Origin: Streptomyces griseicoloratus
GTDB lineage: Bacteria > Actinomycetota > Actinomycetes > Streptomycetales > Streptomycetaceae
Assembly (NCBI RefSeq): GCF_014534645.1
Contig: NZ_JACVQF010000218.1
Coordinates: 62,001 to 126,000, forward strand
Direction: 5' to 3'
DNA: 64,000 bases
The notes beneath the pieces are model-generated. The model did not search any database and was not told the DNA's origin. It worked only from the letters and a program-made list of their open reading frames with translations. The number at the start of each line of letters is the position of its first letter. The stretch's first letter is position 1. Below, in pieces: positions 33,435 through 41,495 of the stretch. The position numbers and the translations under genes were made by a program.

Positions 33435-34418
33435 ATGGAAGAGCGCACATTCGACAGGTCGGGTCAGCACGCGTCGGTGGTCGGTCTGGGCACCTGGCAA
33501 CTGGGGGCCGACTGGGGAGACGTCGACGACAAGCAGGCGGAAGCGGTGCTGGAGGCGGCCGCCGAGTCGGGGGTGACCTTCTTCGACACCGCGGACGTCT
33601 ACGGCGACGGGCGCAGCGAGGAGACCATCGCCACCTTCCTGCGCAGCAGGCCCGACCTGCACGTGCTGGTCGCCACGAAGATGGGCCGCCGGGTCGAGCA
33701 GATCCCGCAGAACTACGTCCTGGACAACTTCCGGGCCTGGAACGACCGCTCCCGGCGCAACCTCGGCGTCGACGTCATCGACCTGGTGCAGCTGCACTGC
33801 CCGCCGACGCCCGTCTACTCCAGCGACGAGGTGTTCGACGCCCTCGACACCCTCGTGGAGGAGGAGCGCATCGCCGCGTACGGCGTCAGCGTGGAGACCT
33901 GCGAGGAGGCGCTGACCGCGATCGCCCGGCCGAACGTGGCGAGCGTGCAGATCATCCTCAACCCGTTCCGGATGAAGCCCCTGCGCGAGGTGCTGCCGGC
34001 GGCCCGGGAGGCGGGCGTCGGCATCATCGCCCGGGTGCCGCTGGCCTCCGGCCTGCTGTCCGGCAAGTACACCAAGGACACGGTCTTCGCCGCCAACGAC
34101 CACCGCACCTTCAACCGGCACGGCGAGGCCTTCGACCAGGGCGAGACCTTCTCCGGCGTCGACTTCGCCACGGGCGTCGAGGCCGCCGCCGAGTTCGCCG
34201 CCCTCGCCCCCGAGGGATACACCCCGGCCCAGCTGGCGCTGCGCTGGATCATCCAGCAGCCCGGCGTGACCACCGTGATCCCCGGTGCCCGCTCGCCGGA
34301 GCAGGCGCGGGCCAACACGGAGGCCGCCCGGCTGCCCGCGCTGTCCGAGGACACCCTCGCGGCCGTCCGCGACCTCTACGACCGCCGCATCAAGGACCAG
34401 GTCGAAGACCGCTGGTAG
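33435..34418 (+). CDS. Aldo/keto reductase
   Basis: The 327-residue protein has the AKR barrel: GLGTWQLGADWG, FFDTADVYGDGRSEE (Asp and Tyr), VATKMGRR (Lys), VIDLVQLHCP (His) and TTVIPGARSPEQ near the NADP site. It resembles the YajO/IolS-like general aldehyde reductases; the substrate is unknown. It is followed by a strong hairpin at 34453-34478. Confidence 0.88.
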   Translation: MEERTFDRSGQHASVVGLGTWQLGADWGDVDDKQAEAVLEAAAESGVTFFDTADVYGDGRSEETIATFLRSRPDLHVLVATKMGRRVEQIPQNYVLDNFRAWNDRSRRNLGVDVIDLVQLHCPPTPVYSSDEVFDALDTLVEEERIAAYGVSVETCEEALTAIARPNVASVQIILNPFRMKPLREVLPAAREAGVGIIARVPLASGLLSGKYTKDTVFAANDHRTFNRHGEAFDQGETFSGVDFATGVEAAAEFAALAPEGYTPAQLALRWIIQQPGVTTVIPGARSPEQARANTEAARLPALSEDTLAAVRDLYDRRIKDQVEDRW

Positions 34419-34452
34419 GGCGCCCCGGCCGCGCCCCCCTCGTCCCGCCCCG

Positions 34453-34478
34453 GGCACCTCGCCGCCCGGCGAGGTGCC
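34453..34478 (+). terminator. Hairpin after aldo/keto reductase gene
   Basis: A perfect 11-bp stem, GGCACCTCGCC with GGCGAGGTGCC, has a 4-nt loop and starts 35 bp beyond the stop codon. Confidence 0.7.
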
Positions 34479-34529
34479 TGTCCGCGGGAAACCCGGGAAG
34501 AGGAGATGCAGGCGGCAACGGGAGGACCA

Positions 34530-35027
34530 GTGGCGGAAAGGGCAGAGGGCTCGGGCCGGCGCAGGGGACGCGACGAGACCGAGGAGGAACGCGCGGACCG
34601 GATGTGGACGGAGCTCATCCAGGAGGTCCGCGTCGCGCAGATGGGCGTACAGATCCTGTTCGCCTTCCTGCTGACCGTGGTGTTCACCCCGAAGTACGAC
34701 GACCTGTCCGACACGGACCAGGCGATCTACCTGGTCACGGTCGTCCTGGGAGCCGTCACGACCGGGGCGCTGATCGGTCCGGTGTCGCTGCACCGGATCG
34801 TCTCCGGGCGGCGGATCAAGCCGCAGGCGGTGCGCTGGGCCTCCCGGCTGACCGTGCTCGGCCTGGTGCTGCTGCTCGCCACGATGGCCGCCTCGCTCCT
34901 GCTGATCCTGCGCGTCGCGACCCACGACGGCTTCGTGCCCTACCTGGTCGCCGCCGTCGTGGCCTGGTACCTCCTGTGCTGGTTCGGGATTCCCCTGTGG
35001 ACCCGGCACCGGTACCTGTCGCGCTGA
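34530..35027 (+). CDS. DUF6328-like four-helix membrane protein
   Basis: The 165-residue protein has a charged cytoplasmic N-terminus, the conserved stretch WTELIQEVRVAQMGVQILFAFLLTVVF and four hydrophobic helices. It ends WYLLCWFGIPLWTRHRYL. The pattern matches the DUF6328 family of actinobacterial membrane proteins without known function. GTG 34530 with GGAGGA upstream is preferred to ATG 34506, whose GAGGAG directly abuts the start. Confidence 0.7.
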   Translation: MAERAEGSGRRRGRDETEEERADRMWTELIQEVRVAQMGVQILFAFLLTVVFTPKYDDLSDTDQAIYLVTVVLGAVTTGALIGPVSLHRIVSGRRIKPQAVRWASRLTVLGLVLLLATMAASLLLILRVATHDGFVPYLVAAVVAWYLLCWFGIPLWTRHRYLSR

Positions 35028-35037
35028 CCGGGGCGGG

Positions 35038-35463
35038 TCAGCCGCCGGCGATGACCTCCGCCAGGAAGTCGTCGACGCGGACGTCCTCGCTGCCCGGCCG
35101 GACCACGCCGTGGGTGTCGCGCAGGAAGGCGGCGACCGCGGGGGCCCACACGTAGACCACGGCGCGGTGCCGGTCGCCGTCGGGCCTCGCGTCGCCCAGG
35201 AACTCCATGCGCAGTTCGTCCCACATGCCCCGCGACTCGGGGCGCAGCCGTACGTCTCCCACACCCACCGGGCGTCTCAGCCCCTCGCCGACCATCTCCC
35301 GGTCCAGTGTCCACCGCGCGAGCACGCGCCCCTCGTGGCTGAACACCATGGTCAGCGCGAACGGGTCCGCGGCGTCGTAGCCCAGGTGGGCCATGACCGG
35401 GAATCGGTCCGCGTCGCCCGACTGGAGCTGCACGACCAGGGTCTTGCGCACGAAGGAGTTCAC
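35038..35463 (-). CDS. SsgA-like protein (SALP, SsgA/SsgB family sporulation and cell division regulator)
   Basis: The 141-residue protein has the SsgA/B pattern: LVVQLQSGDADRFPVMAHLGYDAADPFALTMVFSHEGRVLARWTLDREMVGEGLRRPVGVGDVRLRP. SALPs guide septum placement and peptidoglycan remodelling during Streptomyces sporulation; which paralogue this is cannot be told. GTG 35463 follows CGGAGG. A SigB-type promoter (35499-35522) lies upstream on the same strand, which would link it to stress or development. Confidence 0.88.
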   Translation of the reverse strand: MNSFVRKTLVVQLQSGDADRFPVMAHLGYDAADPFALTMVFSHEGRVLARWTLDREMVGEGLRRPVGVGDVRLRPESRGMWDELRMEFLGDARPDGDRHRAVVYVWAPAVAAFLRDTHGVVRPGSEDVRVDDFLAEVIAGG

Positions 35464-35498
35464 GGGGGCCTCCGGGAGAACGGACGTAGATCCCTCAG

Positions 35499-35522
35499 GT
35501 ACCCCGCCCCACCGGGAGATGC
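35499..35522 (-). promoter_or_regulatory. SigB-type promoter (GCAT-N14-GGGTAC)
   Basis: On the minus strand GCAT (35522-35519) and GGGTAC (35504-35499) are 14 bases apart, matching GNNT-N14-16-GGGTAC. The SALP gene starts about 36 bp downstream of it. Confidence 0.6.
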
Positions 35523-35557
35523 TCGCGCATCCGGGTGAACGTGCCGTCGCCGGGGAG

Positions 35558-36529
35558 TCAGCCGAGGGCGTCTCGCAGTGCCGGCAGCAGCGTCTTCTCC
35601 GACCAGTCCAGGAAGGCCGGCTGCGACTCGCCGCCGATCTGCACCAGGGCGATCTCGGTGAAACCGGCCTCGGCGTACGGGCGCACGGCCGCGACGAAGG
35701 CGTCCGGGTCGTCACCGCACGGGATCGACTCGGCGACGTCGTCCGGCGTGACGAACTGCGTCGCCGCCTCGAAGGCATCCGGATGCGGCAGCTCGGAGTT
35801 GACCTTCCAGCCGCTGCCGAACCAGCGGAACTGCGCGTGGGCGCGCTTGATCGCCGTGTCCCGGTCGGGGTCGTAGGACACCGGCAGCTGGCCGACGCGC
35901 GGCTTGCCCCGGCCGCCCTGCCGGTCGAAGGACTCCACCAGCCCCGGCTTGGGCTCGGTGGCGATCATCAGGTCGGCGTGCTCGCCGGCCAGGGCGCAGG
36001 AACGCTCCCCGGAGACGGCGATGCCGATCGGCGGCGGGCTGTCCGGCAGGTCCCACAGCCGGGCCGACTCCACGTCGAAGTGGGTGCCGCGACGGTTCAC
36101 GTGGCCGCCCCCGAACAGGTCCCGGATGATCTCCACGGCCTCCTGGAGCATCTCGTGCCGCACGTCCACGGACGGCCAGCCGCCACCCACCACGTGCTCG
36201 TTGAGGTTCTCGCCCGAACCGAGCCCCAGCCGGAACCGGCCCTCGGACAGCAACTGCAGCGTCGCCGCCTTCTGCGCCACCACCGCCGGGTGGTAGCGGA
36301 ACGTCGGACACGTCACGTACGTCATCAGCGGGATGCGCGACGTCGCCTGCGCGGCCGCGCCCAGCACGCTCCACGCGTAGGGCGAATGCCCCTGCGAGCG
36401 CAGCCACGGGAAGTAGTGGTCCGAGGTCACCGAGAAGTCGAAGCCCACCTCCTCCGCCCGCACCAGGTGGCCGACGAGCTCACGGGGGCCGGCCTGCTCG
36501 GTCATCATCGTGTATCCGATTTGCACCAT
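35558..36529 (-). CDS. LLM class F420-dependent oxidoreductase (G6PD-like subfamily)
   Basis: The 323-residue luciferase-like TIM barrel starts VQIGYTMMTEQAGPRELV and has FDFSVTSDHYFPWLRSQGHSPYAW, TYVTCPTFRYHPAVVAQKAATLQLLSEGRFRLGLGSGENLNEHVVG and ERSCALAGEHADLMIATEP. This resembles the F420-dependent glucose-6-phosphate dehydrogenase-like subfamily (TIGR03557 type). The substrate is unknown; cofactor F420 is inferred from the family. ATG 36529 was chosen at the domain start. Confidence 0.85.
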   Translation of the reverse strand: MVQIGYTMMTEQAGPRELVGHLVRAEEVGFDFSVTSDHYFPWLRSQGHSPYAWSVLGAAAQATSRIPLMTYVTCPTFRYHPAVVAQKAATLQLLSEGRFRLGLGSGENLNEHVVGGGWPSVDVRHEMLQEAVEIIRDLFGGGHVNRRGTHFDVESARLWDLPDSPPPIGIAVSGERSCALAGEHADLMIATEPKPGLVESFDRQGGRGKPRVGQLPVSYDPDRDTAIKRAHAQFRWFGSGWKVNSELPHPDAFEAATQFVTPDDVAESIPCGDDPDAFVAAVRPYAEAGFTEIALVQIGGESQPAFLDWSEKTLLPALRDALG

Positions 36530-36596
36530 AACGGGCGAGTCCCCGCCGGGCCGGAGCGAAAACGGCCCGCCCCGCCCCACCGGCGCCCGGCGCCGG

Positions 36597-38183
36597 TCAG
36601 GCCGACCCCTCCCGGAACGTCTCCAGGAAGGCGGCGAGCGCCCGCTCGTTCGCCGCCTCGTCCCAGTCGGCGGCCGGGGTCGTCCAGCGCAGCGAGAAGC
36701 CGCGTCCGCCGCCGAGGAGGAAGCCCCGGCCGAAGGTGCGCACCCGGGTGCCGTCGTCCCGCGCGAGCCACTCCATGTCGGCGGCCTCCCGGCCCCGGTA
36801 CGTGGTCGCGCGGATCTCGCCGATCCTCCGGTAGCCGCCCGACCGCCGCAGACCGGGCTCGACGTCCTCCCGCCAGACCGCCACGGGGTCCGCCCCCACC
36901 CGCTCGCTGTAGGTGACCGCGAGGGTGCGCGGATCCCCGGACGTGCCGAAGACGACCCGGTACGCCACCCCCGGCACGCGGGAGGTGTCCAGCCGCCGCC
37001 AGTCCTCGGGGAGCGCGACGGAGAAGCCCTCCGGCGCCTCGTAGCGGCGGAACCCGGCCGGCACGGCGGCGCCCGGGGCGGACGGCGACGGCGAGGGCGT
37101 CACGCCCGGCCGGGGGGTGCGGGGCCCGGGCGCGGTGCCGTCGCCGGGCGGGGCGGAGGGAACTCCGGGGCGCGGCCGCGTGCCGGTGGCGGAACCGCCG
37201 GTGCCGGGCGGCCCGAGGGTGGCGGCGAGGACGGCGACCGTGACGGCGGCGACGGCGAGGGCGGCTGCCGCGGCCGTCGTCCGCCGGCCCCGCGCAGGGC
37301 CCGCGTGACGGACGGCGGCGTACCTGCCGCGCAGCCGGGGACGCGGGACCGGTCGTACGGCCGCGTCGGCGTCCTCCGTCAGCACCCGGGCCAGGGCCTC
37401 GCGGACCACCGGCCGGGTCAGCCGCTCCCGCGGGTCCTTGCGGAGCAGCCCCTGGACCGCCTGCGTGAGCGGGCCCGCGCGCACCGGCGTGCGCAGCGGC
37501 AGCCTGTCCACGCCCCTCAGCGTGGCCTCGGGCCTGCCCCGGTCACGGAACGGCGGACGCCCCTCCACCATCGTGTAGAGGATCGCGCCCAGCGCCCACA
37601 GGTCGGCGGCGGGCCCGGTCCGCTCGTCGCGGGCCTGCTCGGGGGCGGCGTACGCGGGAGCGGTGAGCCGCGGGGATTCGGTGGCACCGGCCAGTCCGAA
37701 GCCGCCGACCACGACCGATCCCTCCGCACGCACGAAGACCTGCCCGGGGCTCAGCTCGCCGTGCGTGATCCCCCGGCCGTGCGCGGCCTCCAGCACCTCC
37801 AGCAGCTCCAGTCCGACGCGCGCCGCCCGCACGTGGTTGAACCTGCCGTGGCCGGCGAGGACGTCGCCCAGCGGCTCGCCGGTGACCCACTCGGTCACCG
37901 TCCACAGGGAGCCGTGCTCCACGACGACGTCGATCACCGCGGCGATCCGCCCGGGGCACAGCATCCGCATGGTCTCGCCATCGCGCACGATGCGGCCGCA
38001 GGCCCGGCGGGCGGTCTCCCCGGTCACGTCCTCGGGGAGCCCGATCCGCGTGACCAGGCACGGGCGGCCCGCCTCGACGTCCTCCGCGGACCAGCGGACG
38101 CGGTTCGTCTCGCGGTCGACGACCGCGAGCAGCCGGTACCGCCCGGCGACCAACTCGTGTGCGCAGACCTGCTCCGTGCCCAT
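36597..38183 (-). CDS. Membrane-anchored pseudokinase (Ser/Thr kinase fold with catalytic residues lost)
   Basis: The 528-residue protein has a kinase-like domain (about 15-270), one TM helix (about 302-324), a Pro/Thr-rich spacer and an extracytoplasmic domain (about 380-528). Fold landmarks survive: APAYAAPEQ and DLWALGAILYTMVEGRPPF. The catalytic set does not: no glycine loop, the VAIK lysine site reads LVTRIG, HRDLKPxN reads HGELSPGQ (143 is Glu) and DFG reads GFG (161-163). It is therefore probably a signalling scaffold, not an enzyme. ATG 38183 has GAGGG at good spacing. Confidence 0.85.
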   Translation of the reverse strand: MGTEQVCAHELVAGRYRLLAVVDRETNRVRWSAEDVEAGRPCLVTRIGLPEDVTGETARRACGRIVRDGETMRMLCPGRIAAVIDVVVEHGSLWTVTEWVTGEPLGDVLAGHGRFNHVRAARVGLELLEVLEAAHGRGITHGELSPGQVFVRAEGSVVVGGFGLAGATESPRLTAPAYAAPEQARDERTGPAADLWALGAILYTMVEGRPPFRDRGRPEATLRGVDRLPLRTPVRAGPLTQAVQGLLRKDPRERLTRPVVREALARVLTEDADAAVRPVPRPRLRGRYAAVRHAGPARGRRTTAAAAALAVAAVTVAVLAATLGPPGTGGSATGTRPRPGVPSAPPGDGTAPGPRTPRPGVTPSPSPSAPGAAVPAGFRRYEAPEGFSVALPEDWRRLDTSRVPGVAYRVVFGTSGDPRTLAVTYSERVGADPVAVWREDVEPGLRRSGGYRRIGEIRATTYRGREAADMEWLARDDGTRVRTFGRGFLLGGGRGFSLRWTTPAADWDEAANERALAAFLETFREGSA

Positions 38184-38279
38184 GGCCATCCCTCGTTCGC
38201 ACCCGCCCGCTCCGGCTCGCCCAGAGGTACGGTGAGCGAGCCGGGGTGCGTTCAACGGATCCGGCGCGTCCGGGAGAAA

Positions 38280-38312
38280 GCGGCCGCAGGGGCGGTCTCC
38301 GCCCCCGGCCGC
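38280..38312 (-). terminator. Hairpin after threonine dehydratase gene
   Basis: GCGGCCG and GGGGCGG (38280-38295, with a CA bulge) pair with CCGCCCC and CGGCCGC (38299-38312). On the minus strand the stem is followed by CTTTCTC. It lies just past the dehydratase stop at 38325. Confidence 0.65.
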
Positions 38313-38324
38313 CCGCCCGCACCG

Positions 38325-39293
38325 TCAGCGCAGACCGAAGCGGGCCGCCCAGGCGGTCATGTCGGCGGCCGTCGCGTTGCCCCCGCACACCACCAGCCCG
38401 ATCCGTGCGCCGCCGCCCACCCGCTCCACCACCCTCCGGGCCGCCGGCAGCAGACAGCCGGCGGCCGGCTCGGTCCACAGCTTGGCGTGCTCGGCGAGTA
38501 CCAGGGACCCCTCGACGGCCTCCCGGTCGGGCACCACCAGAACCTCTTCGACCTGGGCCGCCACATGGTCGTACGTCAGCTGCGACACGGCCGGGGCGCT
38601 GAGCGTGGTGACGATCGACGACAGCGCCACCGGAACCGGGCCGCCCGCCGCCAGCGCCCGCGACATGGCCTCGGCGCCCTCGGTCTCCACGCCCCAGATC
38701 CGCAGGTCCGGCCGGCGCGCCCGCAGCGCCGCCGCGACGCCCGCGATCAGCCCGCCGCCCCCGATGCTCACCAGGACGTCGGTGAGCTCCCCTGCGTCCT
38801 CGGCGAACTCCAGCCCGACCGTGCCCTGCCCGGCGATCACCTCCGGGTCGGCGAAGGGGTGCACCAGCGTCAGACCCTCGTCCTGGAGCCGGGTCACGAG
38901 CGCGAAGGCGCCGTCCATGTCGTCGGTCAGCCGCACCGAGGCGCCCGCCTCCTCGGCGGTCTCCACCGACCGCGGCGGAGCCGAGCGCGGCATGACCACC
39001 GTCGCCTTCACATCGAGCGCGGCGGCCATCACCGCCACCGCGATGCCGTGGTTGCCGCCGCTGACCGCGACGACCCCGGCGGCCCGCTCGGCGTCGGTCA
39101 GCGACAGCAGCTTCGCCGTGGCGCCGCGCGCCTTGAACGAACCCGTGCGCTGCAGCAGCTCCAGCTTGGCGGTGACCGGAACCTCCAGCAGCGCGGACAG
39201 GCCCGGACTCGGCACGGTCGGGGTGCGTACGACGTGTCCGGCGATCCGCTCGGCCGCGGCTTCGATCTCCGTGATCCCGATCAACTCAGTCAT
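38325..39293 (-). CDS. Threonine/serine dehydratase family PLP enzyme
   Basis: The 322-residue fold-type II PLP enzyme has the cofactor Lys in TGSFKARGA, the substrate loop VSGGNHGIAVA, the phosphate loop SIGGGGLIAGV and the C-terminal VVCGGNATA. It should deaminate threonine or serine to the 2-oxo acid; serine racemase activity is an alternative within this family. No regulatory ACT domain is present, so it is the catabolic or short type. ATG 39293 directly follows GGAAGG. Confidence 0.85.
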   Translation of the reverse strand: MTELIGITEIEAAAERIAGHVVRTPTVPSPGLSALLEVPVTAKLELLQRTGSFKARGATAKLLSLTDAERAAGVVAVSGGNHGIAVAVMAAALDVKATVVMPRSAPPRSVETAEEAGASVRLTDDMDGAFALVTRLQDEGLTLVHPFADPEVIAGQGTVGLEFAEDAGELTDVLVSIGGGGLIAGVAAALRARRPDLRIWGVETEGAEAMSRALAAGGPVPVALSSIVTTLSAPAVSQLTYDHVAAQVEEVLVVPDREAVEGSLVLAEHAKLWTEPAAGCLLPAARRVVERVGGGARIGLVVCGGNATAADMTAWAARFGLR

Positions 39294-39363
39294 CCTTCCG
39301 GCACGGCAGGGGCCCCGTGCCACCTCGCCACACTTCCGCTCACCGCTCTCCGGGTCAACAGCC

Positions 39364-40041
39364 TCAGTGCTGCTGCGCCTTCTGCGGTGCCGCCTCGCTG
39401 GGACGCACCACCACGTAGCCCTCGCCCTGGAGCATCAGCTGCACGGCCTCCCCGGACCCGCCCCGCAGCATCGACCCGATGGACTGCGAGCGGTGCAGCG
39501 AGGTCCCGAGCCCCGCCGTCCAGCCGACGATCGCGTCCGTGTCGACGTACACCGGGTACTGCGGCGAGACCGGGATGACCAGCGGGCTGCCCTCGCAGAC
39601 CAGCCCGAGCCTGCCGTGCCCCGTGAAGACGCTGTTGAACAAGCCGCCGCCGGCGATGCCCGAACCCTTCACCGTGGCGATGCGGTACGACAACGAGGCG
39701 TCGAAGCACAGGACGTTGCGGCCGTTGACCGTGAACTCGTCACCCGGCTCGACCTCGACGATGAAGCAGTTCTGCGCCTCGTGCGCGAACCACGCCTCAC
39801 CCCGTCCGCGCACCGCCATCAGCGGCAGCCCCTCCCCGGTGACCGCGCGCTTGAGCATGCCGCCCACACCCTGGCCCTTGCGCTCGAACTGGAGGTCGCC
39901 GCGGTAGGCGACCATCGCGCCCTGGCGGGCGTGCATCTCACCGTCCACGGCGTACCGGATGCACTTGGCGTTCTCGACGGTCATGCCCGGCGCCGTGGCG
40001 GGCTGCACCATGTGCTCGCTGGAAAAGAGGTCACCCTTCAT
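39364..40041 (-). CDS. AIM24 family protein
   Basis: The 225-residue protein has the AIM24/TRAP-like double-stranded beta-helix: IRYAVDGEMHARQGAMVAYRGDLQFERKGQG, FIVEVEPGDEFTVNGRNVLCFDASLSYRI and GEGYVVVRPSE at the end. The family, named after a mitochondrial protein, has no assigned biochemical role in bacteria. It lies 56 bp downstream of the TerD-CAP gene on the same strand and may be cotranscribed. Confidence 0.85.
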   Translation of the reverse strand: MKGDLFSSEHMVQPATAPGMTVENAKCIRYAVDGEMHARQGAMVAYRGDLQFERKGQGVGGMLKRAVTGEGLPLMAVRGRGEAWFAHEAQNCFIVEVEPGDEFTVNGRNVLCFDASLSYRIATVKGSGIAGGGLFNSVFTGHGRLGLVCEGSPLVIPVSPQYPVYVDTDAIVGWTAGLGTSLHRSQSIGSMLRGGSGEAVQLMLQGEGYVVVRPSEAAPQKAQQH

Positions 40042-40097
40042 GCGGGCATCCTGGCCCGGACGACTCCGTTCCGCCAAGATCGCCCTCCTGGGGCCGC

Positions 40098-41402
40098 TCA
40101 GCCACCGAAGAGCTGCGTCCAGTACGTGCCCGCCCGGCCGCCGCCCGCCAGACCGACCCCGATGTGCGTGAACTCCGGCTTGAGGATGTTGGCGCGGTGC
40201 CCGGGGCTGTTCATCCACCCCTCCACCACGTCGGCGGGGGAGCGCTGGCCACAGGCGATGTTCTCGCCGATCGTGCGCTGCGGGGCGCCCGCGGCGGCCG
40301 CGCGGTCCCAGGGCCGGCTGCCGTCGGGGCCCGTGTGGGAGTAGAAGTCGCGGGCGACCATGTCGGCGCTGTGCGCCTGCGCGGCGGCGGTGAGCCGGGG
40401 ATCGGCGGCCAGCGGGCGCAGACCGGCCCTGGTCCGCTCCCGGTTGGTGAGGCCGACGACGTCGGCCGTCGTCCGCGCCAGGCCGGCGGGCGTCAGCGGC
40501 ACGGCCCACAGCGCGGTCCAGTACGTGTCGCCCGAGGGGCCACCGGTGACGCACCCCCACCCGGCGTGCGTGAAGGCGGCGTCGTGCAGGGTGCGCCGGG
40601 TCCGCTCGGCGCGCAGGCAGTACGCGACGAACTCGGCGGGCGTGCGCGGGCCGGAGACCAGGTGCTCACCGACGGTCAGATACGCGTACCCGGCGGAGAC
40701 GACACGCTGGTGCACCGAGACGCCGTCCCTCGTCTCGACGCTCAGGGCGCCGGCGGCGGCCATGGCGGCGGCGTGGTCGCGGGCCGCGCCGGCCAGGCGC
40801 GGGTCGGCGGAGACGGGAGGGGAACCGGCGGCGGCACGGGCGGAGTTGACCAGCTCCAGGAAACCGGCGGCGGCCGGGGCCGGGGCCGGGGACAGGCCGG
40901 GTGGCCGGTCGGGCGCCGGTGTCTCGTCGACGACCTCCACCCCGAAGTCGCGGGCGAGACCGGCGAGCCCGTCGGAGTATCCCTGGCCCAGCGCACGCAG
41001 CTTCCACCGGTCGCCGCGCCGGTAGAACTCCGCGAGCAGCAGGACCGTCTCCTGCCGCGGGCGGGGCGGGGTGAACCGGGCGAGCGTACGGCCGCCCGCG
41101 TCGGTGACCTGGAGCGCCGGGGCCGGCAGGGCGCTCAGGGCGGTGCCGGGCTCGGCGGGGCTGACCGCCACCGTCACCCGGGTCGCACCGGCCCGCAGCC
41201 GGGCCGGGTCGACGGTGAGCGTGTCGTCCCGCAGCCGGGCACCGGGGGCCTCCGGCTGGTTGTAGAACACGAAGTCGCCGTCGCCGCCCACCTTGCCGCC
41301 GTCGTCCGTGACGAGCGCCGACACGTCGAACGCGCCCGGCACCCGGATGGTGACGGGCCCGCTCGGCAGGGGGACGTTGCCCCCGGGGACCAACTCGCTC
41401 AT
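40098..41402 (-). CDS. TerD-like domain fused to two CAP (SCP/PR1) domains
   Basis: The 434 residues comprise a TerD-type domain (about 1-160, with ELVPGGNVPLP, FVFYNQP and LLLAEFYRRGDRWKLRALGQGYSDGLAGL), a Pro/Ala linker, a first CAP domain (about 178-300) that has lost key residues and a second complete CAP domain (about 312-434, AQAHSADMVARDFYSH, GENIACG, WMNSPGHRANIL). TerD proteins bind calcium and belong to tellurite/stress systems; CAP proteins are usually secreted. No signal peptide is present here, so the fusion is probably cytoplasmic. Confidence 0.85.
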   Translation of the reverse strand: MSELVPGGNVPLPSGPVTIRVPGAFDVSALVTDDGGKVGGDGDFVFYNQPEAPGARLRDDTLTVDPARLRAGATRVTVAVSPAEPGTALSALPAPALQVTDAGGRTLARFTPPRPRQETVLLLAEFYRRGDRWKLRALGQGYSDGLAGLARDFGVEVVDETPAPDRPPGLSPAPAPAAAGFLELVNSARAAAGSPPVSADPRLAGAARDHAAAMAAAGALSVETRDGVSVHQRVVSAGYAYLTVGEHLVSGPRTPAEFVAYCLRAERTRRTLHDAAFTHAGWGCVTGGPSGDTYWTALWAVPLTPAGLARTTADVVGLTNRERTRAGLRPLAADPRLTAAAQAHSADMVARDFYSHTGPDGSRPWDRAAAAGAPQRTIGENIACGQRSPADVVEGWMNSPGHRANILKPEFTHIGVGLAGGGRAGTYWTQLFGG

Positions 41403-41495
41403 CGTGCCGCCCTGCTGTGTCGTCGGTTCGCGCTCCGCCGGGTGGGTGTCCGGACAACGTCCCTCGGCCGGCCGGGGTTCCCGGCACCGCCGGCG

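Noticed and set aside
36597-38183. Active Ser/Thr protein kinase
   Set aside because: The Lys, HRD Asp and DFG Asp are all substituted.
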